From positions 15,861,797 through 15,925,796 of the forward strand of contig OZ007505.1 of NCBI GenBank assembly GCA_963931865.1: a stretch of DNA of 64,000 bases. Direction: 5' to 3'. Every line of letters begins with the position of its first letter. The first letter of the stretch is position 1. Below the pieces are notes generated by a model, which was not told where the DNA came from, did no database searches, and worked only from the letters and a program-made list of their open reading frames with translations. Source of the stretch: Axinella damicornis (lineage: Eukaryota > Porifera > Demospongiae > Axinellida > Axinellidae). The position numbers and the translations under genes were made by a program. Positions 1 through 14,538 of this stretch are shown here, in pieces.

Positions 1-3000
1 GGCTCAACCTCTGCTCTACCTGGCTCTACCTCTGCTCTACCTGGCTCTCCCTCTGCTCTACCTCTGCTCTACCTGTCTCTACCTGGCTCTACCTCTGCTC
101 TACCTGGCTCTACCTGTGCTCTACCACTGCTCTACCTGGCTCTACCTCTGCTCTACCTGGCTCTACCTCTGCTCTACCTCTGCTCTACCTGGCTCTACCT
201 CTGCTCTACCTGGCTCTACCTCTGCTCTACCTGGCTCTACCTGGCTCTACCTCTGCTCTACCTGGCTCTACTTCTGCTCTACCTGGCTCTACCTCTTCTC
301 TACCTGGCTCTACCTCTGCTCTACCTCTGCTCTACCTGGCTCTACCTCTGCTCTACCTGACTCTACCTCTGCTCTACCTGGCTCTACCTCTGCTCTACCT
401 CGCTCTACCTGGCTCTACCTCTGCTCTACCTGGCTCTACCTCTGCTCTACCTCTGCTCTTCCTCTGCTCTACCTGGCTCTACCTCTGCTCTACCTCTGCT
501 CTACCTGGCTCTACCTCTGCTGTACCTGGCTCTACCTCTGCTCTACCTGGCTCTACCTGGCTCTACCTCTGCTCTACCTGGCTCTACCTCTGCTCTACCT
601 GGCTCTACCTCTGCTCTACCTGGCTCTACCTGGCTCTATCTCTGCTCTACCTGGCTCTACCTCTGCTCTACCTGGCTCTACCTCTGCTCTACCTCTGCTC
701 TACCAGGCTCTACCTCTGCGCTACCTGGCTCTACCTGGCTCTACCTCTGCTCTACCTGGCTCTACTTCTGCTCTACCTGGCTCTACCTCTGCTCTACCTC
801 TGCTTCACCTGGCTCTACCTCTGCTCTACCTCTGCTCTACCTGGCTCTACCTCTGCTCTACCTCTGCGCTACCTGGCTCTACCTGGCTCTACCTCTGCTC
901 TACCTGGCTCTACTTCTGCTCTACCTGGCTCTACCTCTGCTCTACCTCTGCTTCACCTGGCTCTACCTCTGCTCTACCTCTGCTCTACCTGGCTCTACCT
1001 CTGCTCTACCTCTGCTCTACCTGGCTCTACCTGGCTCTACCTCTGCTCTACCTGGCTCTACCTCTGCTCTACCTGTCTCTACCTCTGCTCTACCTGGCTC
1101 TACCTGGCTCTATCTCTGCTCTACCTGGCTCTACCTCTGCTCTACCTGGCTCTACCTCTGCTCTACCTCTGCTCTACCAGGCTCTACCTCTGCGCTACCT
1201 GGCTCTACCTGGCTCTACCTCTGCTCTACCTGGCTCTACTTCTGCTCTACCTGGCTCTACCTCTGCTCTACCTCTGCTTCACCTGGCTCTACCTCTGCTC
1301 TACCTCTGCTCTACCTGGCTCTACCTCTGCTCTACCTCTGCTCTACCTGGCTCTACCTGGCTCTACCTCTGCTCTACCTGCCTCTACCTCTGCTCTACCT
1401 GGCTCTACCTCTGCTCTACCTCTGCTCTACCTGGCTCTACGTCTGCTCTAACTCTGCTCTACCTGGCTCTACCTCTGCTATACCTGGCTCTACCTCTGCT
1501 CTACCTGGCTCTACCTCTGCTCTACCTCTGCTCTACCTCCGCTCTACCTCTGCTCTACCTGGCTCTACCTGGCTCTACCTAGCTCTACTTCTGCTCTTAC
1601 CTCTGCTCTACCTGGCTCTACCTCTGCTCTACCTCAGCTCTTCCTGGCTCTACCTCTGCTCTACCTGGCTCTACCTCTGCTCTACCTGGCTCTACCTCTG
1701 CTCTACCTGGCTCTACCTCTGCTCTACCTGACTCTACCTCTGCTCTACCTGGCTCTCCCTCTGCTCTACCTCTGCTCTACCTGTCTCTACCTGGCTCTAC
1801 CTCTGCTCTACCTGGCTCTACCTGTGCTCTACCACTGCTCTACCTGGCTCTACCTCTGCTCTACCTGGCTCTACCTCTCCTCTACCTGGCTCTACCTCTT
1901 CTCTATCTCTGCTCTACCTGGCTCTACCTCTGCTCTACCTCTGCTCTACCTGGCTCTACCTCTGCCCTACCTCTGCTCTACCTGGCTCTACCTGGCTCTA
2001 CCTGGCTCTACCTCTGCTCTACCTGGCTCTACCTCTGCTCTACCTGGCTCTACCTCTGCTCTACCTCTGCTCTACCTGGCTCTACCTCTGCTCTACCTCT
2101 GCTCTACCTGGCTCTACCTCTGCTCTACCTGGCTCTACCTCTGCTCTACCTCTGCTCTACCTGGCTCTACCTCTGCTCTACCTCTGCTCTACCTGGCTTT
2201 ACCTCTGCTCTACCTGGCTCTACCTCTGCTCTACCTGGCTCTACCTCTGCTCTACCTGGCTCTACGTGGCTCTACCTCTGCTCTACCTGGCTCTACCTCT
2301 GCTCTACCTCTGCTCTACCTGGCTCTACCTCTGCTCTACCTCTGCTCTACCTGGCTCTACCTCTGCTCTACCTCTGCTCTACCTCGGCTCTACCTCTGCT
2401 CTACCTCGCTCTACCTGGCTCGACCTCTGCTCTACCTGGCTGTACCTCTACTCTACCTCTGCTCTACCTGGCTCTACCTCTGATCTACCTCTGCTCTACC
2501 TGGCTCTACCTGGCTCTACCTCTGCTCTACCTGGCTCTACCTCTGCTCTACCTGGCTCTACCTCTGCTCTACCTCTGCTCTACCTGGCTCTACCTCTGCT
2601 CTACCTCTGCTCTACCTAGCTCTACCTCTGCTCTACCAGGCTCTACCTCTGCTCTACCTGTCTCTACCTGGCTCTACCTCTGCTCTACCTGGCTCTATCT
2701 GTGCTCTACCACTGCTCTACCTGGCTCTACCTCTGCTCTACCTGGCTCTACCTCTGCTCTACCTGGCTCTACCTCTTCTCTATCTCTGCTCTACCTGGCT
2801 CTACCTCTGCTCTACCTCTGCTCTACCTGGCTCTACCTCTGCTCTACCTCTGCTCTACCTGGCTCTACCTCTGCTCTACCTCTGCTCTACCAGGCTCTAC
2901 CTCTGCGCTACCTGGCTCTACCTGGCTCTACCTCTGCTCTACCTGGCTCTACTTCTGCTCTACCTGGCTCTACCTCTGCTCTACCTCTGCTTTACCTGGC

Positions 3001-6000
3001 TCTACCTCTGCTCTACCTCTGCTCTACCTGGCTCTACCTCTGCTCTACCTCTGCTCTACCTGGCTCTACCTGGCTCTACCTCTGCTCTACCTGCCTCTAC
3101 CTCTGCTCTACCTGGCTCTACCTCTGCTCTACCTCTGCTCTACCTGGCTCTACCTCTGCTCTACCTCTGCTCTACCTGGCTCTACGTCTGCTCTAACTCT
3201 GCTCTACCTGGCTCTACCTCTGCTATACCTGGCTCTACCTCTGCTCTACCTGGCTCTACCTCTGCTCTACCTCTGCTCTACCTCCGCTCTACCTCTGCTC
3301 TACCTGGCTCTACCTGGCTCTACCTAGCTCTACTTCTGCTCTTACCTCTGCTCTACCTGGCTCTACCTCTGCTCTACCTCAGCTCTTCCTGGCTCTACCT
3401 CTGCTCTACCTGGCTCTACCTCTGCTCTGCCTGGCTCTACCTCTGCTCTACCTGGCTCAACCTCTGCTCTACCTGGCTCTACCTCTGCTCTACCTGGCTC
3501 TCCCTCTGCTCTACCTCTGCTCTACCTGTCTCTACCTGGCTCTACCTCTGCTCTACCTGGCTCTACCTGTGCTCTACCACTGCTCTACCTGACTCTACCT
3601 CTGCTCTACCTGGCTCTACCTCTGCTCTACCTGGCTCTACCTCTTCTCTATCTCTGCTCTACCTGGCTCTACCTCTGCTCTACCTCTGCTCTACCTGGCT
3701 CTACCTCTGCTCTACCTCTGCTCTACCTGGCTCTACCTGGCTCTACCTCTGCTCTACCTGGCTCTACCTCTGCTCTACCTCTGCTCTACCTGGCTCTACC
3801 TCTGCTCTACCTCTGCTCTACCTGGCTCTACCTCTGCTCTACCTGGCTCTACCTCTGCTCTACCTCTGCTCTACCTGGCTCTACCTCTGCTCTACCTCTG
3901 CTCTACCTGGCTTTACCTCTGCTCTACCTGGCTCTACCTCTGCTCTACCTGGCTCTACCTCTGCTCTACCTGGCTCTACGTGGCTCTACCTCTGCTCTAC
4001 CTGGCTCTACCTCTGCTCTACCTCTGCTCTACCTGGCTCTACCTCTGCTCTACCTCTGCTCTACCTGGCTCTACCTCTGCTCTACCTCTGCTCTACCTCG
4101 CTCTACCTGGCTCTACCTCTGCTCTACCTGGCTGTACCTCTACTCTACCTCTGCTCTACCTGGCTCTACCTCTGCTCTACCTCTGCTCTACCTGGCTCTA
4201 CCTGGCTCTACCTCTGCTCTACCTGGCTCTACCTCTGCTCTACCTGGCTCTACCTCTGCTCTACGTCTGCTCTACCTGGCTCTACCTCTGCTCTACCTCT
4301 GCTCTACCTAGCTCTACCTCTGCTCTACCAGGCTCTACCTCTGCTCTACCTGTCTCTACCTGGCTCTACCTCTGCTCTACCTGGCTCTACCTGTGCTCTA
4401 CCACTGCTCTACCTGGCTCTACCTCTGCTCTACCTGGCTCTACCTCTGCTCTACCTGGCTCTACCTCTTCTCTATCTCTGCTCTACCTGGATCTACCTCT
4501 GCTCTACCTCTGCTCTACCTGGCTCTACCTCTGCTCTACCTCTGCTCTACCTGGCTCTACCTCTGCTCTACCTGGCTCTACCTCTGCTCTACCTGGCTCT
4601 ACCTGGCTCTACCTCTGCTCTACCTGGCTCTACTTCTGCTCTACCTGGCTCTACCTCTTCTCTACCTGGCTCTACCTCTGCTCTACCTCTGCTCTACCTG
4701 GCTCTACCTCTGCTCTACCTGGCTCTACCTCTGCTCTACCTGGCTCTACCTCTGCTCTACCTCGCTCTACCTGGCTCTACCTCTGCTCTACCTGGCTCTA
4801 CCTCTGCTCTACCTGGCTCTACCTCTGCTCTTCCTCTGCTCTACCTGGCTCTACCTCTGCTCTACCTCTGCTCTACCTGGCTCTACCTCTGCTGTACCTG
4901 GCTCTACCTCTGCTCTACCTGGCTCTACCTGGCTCTACCTCTGCTCTACCTGGCTCTACCTCTGCTCTACCTGGCTCTACCTCTGCTCTACCTAGCTCTA
5001 CCTGGCTCTATCTCTGCTCTACCTGGCTCTACCTCTGCTCTACCTGGCTCTACCTCTGCTCTACCTCTGCTCTACCAGGCTCTACCTCTGCGCTACCTGG
5101 CTCTACCTGGCTCTACCTCTGCTCTACCTGGCTCTACTTCTGCTCTACCTGGCTCTACCTCTGCTCTACCTCTGCTTTACCTGGCTCTACCTCTGCTCTA
5201 CCTCTGCTCTACCTGGCTCTACCTCTGCTCTACCTCTGCTCTACCTGGCTCTACCTGGCTCTACCTCTGCTCTACCTGGCTCTACCTCTGCTCTACCTGG
5301 CTCTACCTCTGCTCTACCTCTGCTCTACCTGGCTCTACCTCTGCTCTACCTCTGCTCTACCTGGCTCTACGTCTGCTCTAACTCTGCTCTACCTGGCTCT
5401 ACCTCTGCTATACCTGGCTCTACCTCTGCTCTACCTGGCTCTACCTCTGCTCTACCTCTGCTCTACCTCCGCTCTACCTCTGCTCTACCTGGCTCTACCT
5501 GGCTCTACCTAGCTCTACTTCTGCTCTTACCTCTGCTCTACCTGGCTCTACCTCTGCTCTACCTCTGCTCTTCCTGGCTCTACCTCTGCTCTACCTGGCT
5601 CTACCTCTGCTCTACCTGGCTCTACCTCTGCTCTACCTGGCTCTACCTCTGCTCTACCTGGCTCTACCTCTGCTCTACCTGGCTCTACCTCTGCTCTACC
5701 TGGCTCTCCCTCTGCTCTACCTCTGCTCTACCTGTCTCTACCTGGCTCTACCTCTGCTCTACCTGGCTCTACCTGTGCTCTACCACTGCTCTACCTGGCT
5801 CTACCTCTGCTCTACCTGGCTCTACCTCTGCTCTACCTAGCTCTACCTCTTCTCTATCTCTGCTCTACCTGGCTCTACCTCTGCTCTACCTCTGCTCTAC
5901 CTGGCTCTACCTCTGCTCTACCTCTGCTCTACCTGGCTCTACCTCTGCTCTACCTGGCTCTACCTCTGCTCTACCGGGCTCTACCTGGCTCTACCTCTGC

Positions 6001-9000
6001 TCTACCTGGCTCTACTTCTGCTCTACCTGGCTCTACCTCTTCTCTACCTGGCTCTACCTCTGCTCTACCTCTGCTCTACCTGGCTCTACCTCTGCTCTAC
6101 CTGGCTCTACCTCTGCTCTACCTGGCTCTACCTCTGCTCTACCTCGCTCTACCTGGCTCTACCTCTGCTCTACCTGGCTCTACCTCTGCTCTACCTGGCT
6201 CTACCTCTGCTCTTCCTCTGCTCTACCTGGCTCTACCTCTGCTCTACCTCTGCTCTACCTGGCTCTACCTCTGATGTACCTGGCTCTACCTCTGCTCTAC
6301 CTGGCTCTACCTGGCTCTACCTCTGCTCTACCTGGCTCTACCTCTGCTCTACCTGGCTCTACCTCTGCTCTACCTGGCTCTACCTGGCTCTATCTCTGCT
6401 CTACCTGGCTCTACCTCTGCTCTACCTGGCTCTACCTCTGCTCTACCTCTGCTCTACCAGGCTCTACCTCTGCGCTACCTGGCTCTACCTGGCTCTACCT
6501 CTGCTCTACCTCTGCTCTACCTGGCTCTACCTCTGCTCTACCTCTGCTCTACCTGGCTCTACCTGGCTCTACCTCTGCTCTACCTGGCTCTACCTCTGCT
6601 CTACCTGGCTCTACCTCTGCTCTACCTCTGCTCTACCTGGCTCTACCTCTGCTCTACCTCTGCTCTACCTGGCTCTACGTCTGCTCTAACTCTGCTCTAC
6701 CTGGCTCTACCTCTGCTATACCTGGCTCTACCTCTGCTCTACCTGGCTCTACCTCTGCTCTACCTCTGCTCTACCTCCGCTCTACCTCTGCTCTACCTGG
6801 CTCTACCTTGCTCTACCTAGCTCTACTTCTGCTCTTACCTCTGCTCTACCTGGCTCTACCTCTGCTCTACCTCTGCTCTTCCTGGCTCTACCTCTGCTCT
6901 ACCTGGCTCTACCTCTGCTCTACCTGGCTCTACCTCTGCTCTACCTGGCTCTACCTCTGCTCTACCTGGCTCTACCTCTGCTCTACCTGGCTCTCCCTCT
7001 GCTCTACCTCTGCTCTACCTGGATCTACCTCTGCTCTACCTGGCTCTACCTCTGCTCTACCTCTGCTCTACCTGGCTCTACCTCTGCTCTACCTCTGCTC
7101 TACCTGGCTCTACCTCTGCTCTACCTGGCTCTACCTCTGCTCTACCTGGCTCTACCTCTGCTCTACCTCTGCTCTACCTGGCTCTACCTGGCTCTACCTC
7201 TGCTCTACCTGGCTCTACCTCTGCTCTACCTGGCTCTACCTCTGCTCTACCTGGCTCTACCTGTGCTCTACCTCTGCTCTACCTGGCTCTACCTCTGCTT
7301 TACCTCTGCTCTACCTGGCTCTACCTCTGCTCTAACTCTGCTCTACCTGGCTCTACCTCTGCTCTACTTGGCTCTACCTCTGCTCTACCTGTCTCTACCT
7401 CTGCTCTACCTCTGCTCTACCTGGCTCTACCTCTGCTCTACCTCTGCTCTACCTGGCTCTACCTCTGCTCTCCCTGGCTCTACCTTTGCTCTACCTCTGC
7501 TCTACCTGGTTCTACCTCTCCTCTACCTGGCTCTACCTCTGCTCTACCTCTGCTCTACCTGGCTCTTCCTCTGCTCTACCTGACTCTACCTCTGCTCTAC
7601 CTGGCTCTACCTTGCTCTACCTGGCTCTACCTCTGCTCTACCTCTGCTCTACCTGGCTCTACCTCCGCTCTACCTCTTGTCTACCTGACTCTACCTCTGC
7701 TCTACCTGGCTCTACCTAGCTCTACTTCTGCTCTTACCTCTGCTCTACCTGGCTCTACCTCTGCTCTACCTGGCTCTACCTCTGCTCTACCTCTGCTCTA
7801 CCTGGCTCTACCTCTGCTCTACCTGGCTCTACCTAGCTCTACTTCTGCTCTTACCTCTGCTCTACCTGGCTCTACCTTGCTCTACCTGGCTCTACCTCTG
7901 CTCTACCTCTGCTCTACCTGGCTCTACCTCCGCTCTACCTCTGCTCTACCTGGCTCTACCTGGCTCTACTTAGCTCTACTTCTGCTCTTACCTCTGCTCT
8001 ACCTGGCTCTACCTCTGCTCTACCTCTGCTCTACCTGGCTCTACCTCTGCTCTACCTGGCTCTACCTCTGCTCTACCTGGCTCTACCTCTGCTCTACCTG
8101 GCTCTACCTCTGCTCTACCTCTGCTCTACCTGGCTCTACCTGGCTCTACCTCTGCTCTACCTGGCTCTACCTCTGCTCTACCTGGCTCTACCTCTGCTCT
8201 ACCTCTGCTCTACCTGGCTCTACCTCTGCTCTACCTCTGCTCTACCTGGCTCTACCTCTGCTCTAACTCTGCTCTACCTGGCTCTACCTCTGCTCTACCT
8301 GGCTCTACCTCTGCTCTACCTGGCTCTACCTCTGCTCTACCTCTGCTCTACCTGGCTCTACCTCTGCTCTACCTCTGCTCTACCTGGCTCTACCTCTGCT
8401 CTACCTCTGCTCTACCTGGCTCTACCTCTGCTCTACCTGGCTCTACCTCTGCTCTACCTCTGCTCTACCTGGCTGTACCTCTGCTCTACCTGGCTCTACC
8501 TCTGCTCTACCTGGCTCTACCTCTGCTCTACCTCTGCTCTACCTGGCTCTACCTCTGCTCTACCTGGCTCTACCTCTGCTCTACCTGGCTCTACCTCTGC
8601 TCTACCTGGCTCTACCTGGCTCTACCTCTGCTCTACCTGGCTCTACCTCTGCTCTACCTGGCTCTACCTCTGCTCTACCTGGCTCTACCTCTGCTCTACC
8701 TCTGCTCTACCTGGCTCTACCTCTGCTCTACCTCTGCTCTACCTGGCTCTACCTGGCTCTACCTCTGCTCTACCTGGCTCTACCTCTGCTCTACCTGGCT
8801 CTACCTCTGCTCTACCTCTGCTCTACCTGGCTCTACCTCTGCTCTACCTCTGCTCTACCTGGCTCTACCTCTGCTCTACCTGGCTCTACCTCTGCTCTAC
8901 CTCTGCTCTACCTTGCTCTACCTCTGCTCTACCTCTGCTCTCCCTGGCTCTACCTCTGCTCTACCTCTGCTCTATCTGGCTCTACCTCTGCTCTATCTTG

Positions 9001-12000
9001 CTCTACCTCTGCTCTACCTGGCTCTACCTGGCTCTACCTCTGCTCTACCTGGCTCTACCTCTGCTCTACCTGGCTCTACCTCTGCTCTACCACTGCTCTA
9101 CCTGGCTCTACCTCTGCTCTACCTGGCTCTACCTCTGCTCTACCTCTGCTCTACCTGGCTCTACCTCTGCTCTACCTGGCTCTACCTCTGCTCTACCTCT
9201 GCTCTACCTGGCTCTACCTCTGCTCTACCTCTGCTCTACCTGGCTCTACCTGGCTCTACCTCTGCTATACCTGGCTCTACCTCTGCTCTACCTGGCTCTA
9301 CCTCTGCTCTACCTCTGCTCTACCTGGCTCTACCTCTGCTCTACCTCTGCTCTACCTGGCTCTACCTCTGCTCTACCTGGCTCTACCTCTGCTCTACCTC
9401 TGCTCTACCTGGCTCTACCTCTGCTCTACCTCTGCTCTTCCTGGCTCTACCTCTGCTCTACCTCTGCTCTACCTGGCTCTACCTCTGCTCTACCTGGCTC
9501 TACCTCCTCTCTACCTGGCTCTACGTGGCTTTACCTCTGCTCTACCTGGCTCTACCTCTGCTCTACCTCAGCTCTACCTGGCTCTACCTCTGCTCTACCT
9601 GGCTCTACCTCTGTTCTACCTCTGCTCTACCTCTGCTCTACCTCTGCTCTACCTGGCTTTACCTCTGCTCTACCTCTGCTCTACCTGGCTCTACCTCTGC
9701 TCTACCTGGCTCTACCTCTGCTCTACCTGGCTCTACGTGGCTCTACCTCTGCTCTACCTGGCTCTACCTCTGCTCTACCTCTGCTCTACCTGGCTCTACC
9801 TCTGCTCTACCTCTGCTCTACCTGGCTCTACCTCTGCTCTACCTCTGCTCTACCTGGCTCTACCTCTGCTCTACCTCTGCTCTACCTGGCTCTACCTCTG
9901 CTCTACCTCTGCTCTACCTGGCTCTACCTCTGCTCTACCTGGCTCTACCTCTGCTCTACCTCTGCTCTACCTGGCTCTACCTCTGCTCTACCTGGCTCTA
10001 CCTCTGCTCTACCTGGCTCTACCTCTGCTCTACCTCTGCTCTACCTGGCTCTACCTCTGCTCTACCTGGCTCTACCTCTGCTCTACCTCTGCTCTACCTG
10101 GCTCTACCTCTGCTCTACCTCTGCTCTACCTGGCTCTACCTCTGCTCTACCTGGCTCTACCTCTGCTCTACCTCTGCTCTACCTGGCTCTACCTCTGCTC
10201 TACCTGGCTCTACCTCTGCTCTACCTGGCTCTACCTCTGCTCTACCTCTACTCTACCTGGCTCTACCTCTGCTCTACCTGGCTCTACCTCCGCTCTACCT
10301 CTTGTCTACCTGACTCTACCTCTGCTCTACCTGGCTCTACCTAGCTCTACTTCTGCTCTTACCTCTGCTCTACCTGGCTCTACCTCTGCTCTACCTGGCT
10401 CTACCTCTGCTCTACCTCTGCTCTACCTGGCTCTACCTCTGCTCTACCTGGCTCTACCTAGCTCTACTTCTGCTCTTACCTCTGCTCTACCTGGCTCTAC
10501 CTTGCTCTACCTGGCTCTACCTCTGCTCTACCTCTGTTCTACCTGGCTCTACCTCCGCTCTACCTCTGCTCTACCTGGCTCTACCTGGCTCTACCTCTGC
10601 TCTACCTGGCTCTACCTCTGCTCTACCTGGCTCTACCTCTGCTCTACCTCTGCTCTACCTGGCTCTACCTCTGCTCTACCTCTGCTCTACCTGGCTCTAC
10701 CTCTGCTCTACCTGGCTCTACCTCTGCTCTACCTCTGCTCTACCTGGCTCTACCTCTGCTCTACCTCTGCTCTACCTGGCTCTACCTCTGCTCTACCTCT
10801 GCTCTACCTGGCTCTACTTCTGCTCTACCTGGCTCTACCTCCTCTCTACCTGGCTCTACGTGGCTTTACCTCTGCTCTACCTGGCTCTACCTCTGCTCTA
10901 CCTCTGCTCTACCTGGCTCTACCTCTGCTCTACCTCTGCTCTACCTGGCTCTACCTCTGTTCTACCTCTGCTCTACCTCTGCTCTACCTCTGCTCTACCT
11001 GGCTCTACCTCTGCTGTACCTGGCTCTACCTCTGCTCTACCTCTGCTCTACCTGGCTCTACCTCTGCTCTACCTCTGCTCTACCTGGCTTTACCTCTGCT
11101 CTACCTCTGCTCTACCTGGCTCTACCTCTGCTCTACCTCGCTCTACCTCTGCTCTACCTGGCTCTACGTGGCTCTACCTCTGCTCTACCTGGCTCTACCT
11201 CTGCTCTACCTCTGCTCTACCTGGCTCTACCTCTGCTCTACCTCTGCTCTACCTGGCTCTACCTCTGCTCTACCTCTGCTCTACCTGGCTCTACCTCTGC
11301 TCTACCTCTGCTCTACCGGGCTCTACCTCTGCTCTACCTCTACTCTACCTGGCTCTACCTCTGCTCTACCTCTGCTCTACCTGGCTCTACCTCTGCTCTA
11401 CCTCTGCTCTACCTGGCTCTACCTCTGCTCTACCTGGCTCTACCTCTGCTCTACCTGGCTCTACCTCTGCTCTACCTCTACTCTACCTGGCTCTACCTCT
11501 GCTCTACCTGGCTCTACCTCCGCTCTACCTCTTGTCTACCTGACTCTACCTCTGCTCTACCTGGCTCTACCTAGCTCTACTTCTGCTCTTACCTCTGCTC
11601 TACCTGGCTCTACCTCTGCTCTACCTCTGCTCTACCTGGCTCTACCTCTGCTCTACCTGGCTCTACCTAGCTCTACTTCTGCTCTTACCTCTGCTCTACC
11701 TGGCTCTACCTTGCTCTACCTGGCTCTACCTCTGCTCTACCTCTGCTCTGCCTGGCTCTACCTGGCTCTACCTCCTCTCTACCTGGCTCTACGTGGCTTT
11801 ACCTCTGCTCTACCTGGCTCTACCTCTGCTCTACCTCTGCTCTACCTGGCTCTACCTCTGCTCTACCTCTGCTCTACCTGGCTCTACCTCTGCTCTACCT
11901 CTGCTCTACCTGGCTCTACCTCTGTTCTACCTCTGCTCTACCTCTGCTCTACCTCTGCTCTACCTGGCTCTACCTCTGCTCTACCTGGCTCTACCTCTGC

Positions 12001-14538
12001 TCTACCTCTGCTCTACCTGGCTCTACCTCTGCTCTACCTCTGCTCTACCTGGCTTTACCTCTGCTCTACCTCTGCTCTACCTGGCTCTACCTCTGCTCTA
12101 CCTGGCTCTACCTCTGCTCTACCTGGCTCTACGTGGCTCTACCTCTGCTCTACCTGGCTCTACCTCTGCTCTACCTCTGCTCTACCTGGCTCTACCTCTG
12201 CTCTACCTCTGCTCTACCTGGCTCTACCTCTGCTCTACCTCTGCTCTACCTGGCTCTACCTCTGCTCTACCTCTGCTCTACCTGGCTCTACCTCTGCTCT
12301 ACCTGGCTCTACCTCTGCTCTACCTCTGCTCTACCTGGCTCTACCTCTGCTCTACCTGGCTCTACCTCTGCTCTACCTGGCTCTACCTCTGCTCTACCTC
12401 TACTCTACCTGGCTCTACCTCTGCTCTACCTGGCTCTACCTCTGCTCTACCTCTGCTCTACCTGGCTCTACCTCTGCTCTACCTCTGCTCTACCTGGCTC
12501 TACCTCTGCTCTACCTCTGCTCTACCTGGCTCTACCTCTGCTCTACCTGGCTCTACCTCTGCTCTACCTCTGCTCTACCTGGCTCTACCTCTGCTCTACC
12601 TGACTCTACCTCTGCTCTACCTGGCTCTACCTTGCTCTACCTGGCTCTACCTCTGCTCTACCTCTGCTCTACCTGGCTCTACCTAGGTCTACTTCTGCTC
12701 TTACCTCTGCTCTACCTGGCTATACCTCTGCTTTACCTGGCTCTACCTCTGCTCTACCTTTGCTCTACCTGGCTCTACCTCTGCTCTACCTGGCTCTACC
12801 TAGCTCTACTTCTGCTCTTACCTCTACTCTACCTGGCTCTACCTTGCTCTACCTGGCTCTACCTCTGCTCTACCTCTGCTCTACCTGGCTCTACCTCTGC
12901 TCTACCTGGCTCTACCTCTGCTCTACCTGGCTCTACGTGGCTCTACCTCTGCTCTACTTGGCTCTACCTCTGCTCTACCTCTGCTCTACCTGGCTCTACC
13001 TCTGCTCTACCTCTGCTCTACCTGGCTCTACCTCTGCTCTACCTCTGCTCTACCTGGCTCTACCTCTGCTCTACCTCTGCTCTACCGGGCTCTACCTCTG
13101 CTCTACCTCTGCTCTACCTGGCTCTACCTCTGCTCTACCTCTGCTCTACCTGGCTCTACCTCTGCTCTACCTGGCTCTACCTCTGCTCTACCTGGCTCTA
13201 CCTCTGCTCTACCTCTGCTCTACCTGGCTCTACCTCTGCTCTACCTGGCTCTACCTCTGCTCTACCTGGCTCTACCTCTGCTCTACCTCTACTCTACCTG
13301 GCTCTACCTCTGCTCTACCTGGCTCTACCTCTGCTCTACCTCTGCTCTACCTGGCTCTACCTCTGCTCTACCTCTGCTCTACCTGGCTCTACCTCTGCTC
13401 TACCTCTGCTCTACCTGGCTCTACCTCTGCTCTACCTGGCTCTACCTCTGCTCTACCTCTGCTCTACCTGGCTCTACCTCTGCTCTACCTGACTCTACCT
13501 CTGCTCTACCTGGCTCTACCTTGCTCTACCTGGCTCTACCTCTGCTCTACCTCTGCTCTACCTGGCTCTACCTAGGTCTACTTCTGCTCTTACCTCTGCT
13601 CTACCTGGCTATACCTCTGCTTTACCTGGCTCTACCTCTGCTCTACCTCTGCTCTACCTGGCTCTACCTCTGCTCTACCTGGCTCTACCTAGCTCTACTT
13701 CTGCTCTTACCTCTACTCTACCTGGCTCTACCTTGCTCTACCTGGCTCTACCTCTGCTCTACCTCTGCTCTACCTGGCTCTACCTCTGCTCTACCTGGCT
13801 CTACCTCTGCTCTACCTGGCTCTACCTCTGCTCTACCTCTGCTCTACCTGGCTCTACCTCTGCTCTACCTCTTCTCTACCTGGCTCTACCTCTGCTCTAC
13901 CTCTGCTCTACCTGGCTCTACCTCTGCTCTACCTGGCTCTACCTCTGCTCTACCTCTGCTCTACCTGGCTCTACCTCTGCTCTACCTCTGCTCTACCTGG
14001 CTCTACCTCTGCTCTACCTCTGCTCTACCTGGCTCTACCTCTGCTCTACCTGGCTCTACCTAGCTCTACTTCTGCTCTTACCTCTGCTCTACCTGGCTCT
14101 ACCTCTGCTCTACCTGGCTCTACCTCTGCTCTACCTCTGCTCTACCTGGCTCTACCTCTGCTCTACCTGGCTCTACCTAGCTCTACTTCTGCTCTTACCT
14201 CTGCTCTACCTGGCTCTACCTCTGCTCTACCTGGCTCTACCTCTGCTCTACCTCTGCTCTACCTGGCTCTACCTCTGCTCTACCTCTGCTCTACCTGGCT
14301 CTACCTCTGCTCTACCTGACTCTACCTCTGCTCTACCTGGCTCTACCTCTGCTCTACCTCTGCTCTACCTGGCTCTACCTCTGCTCTACCTGGCTCTACC
14401 TCTGCTCTACCTGGCTCTACCTGGCTCTACCTCTGCTCTTCCTGGCTCTACCTCTGCTCTATCTGGCTCTACCTCTGCTCTACCTGGCTCTACCTCTGCT
14501 CTACCTGGCTCTACCTCTGCTCTACCTGGCTCTACCTG
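1..14538 (+). repeat. Giant 10/11-nt two-word satellite array (array 1)
   Basis: The whole stretch is a mosaic of two words, GCTCTACCTG (10 nt) and GCTCTACCTCT (11 nt), in irregular order with scattered point variants (for example CTCTATC, CTTCTC, CTCTAAC). A 10+11 pair is 21 nt, so strictly alternating stretches read as seven-residue repeats in all three plus frames; stops are rare on this strand, while the reverse strand has TAG in every unit. Larger blocks recur: the variant TGCTCTACCACTGC appears near 116, 1827, 2700, 3570, 4393 and 5773. The array continues beyond the left edge. The long open frames (up to about 1250 codons) are low-complexity consequences of the repeat. I see no start context, splice structure or diverged codon use that would suggest selection, so I do not call them genes. 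Confidence 0.97.

Noticed and set aside
1..14538. CRISPR array
   Set aside because: No unique spacers between repeats; eukaryotic satellite.
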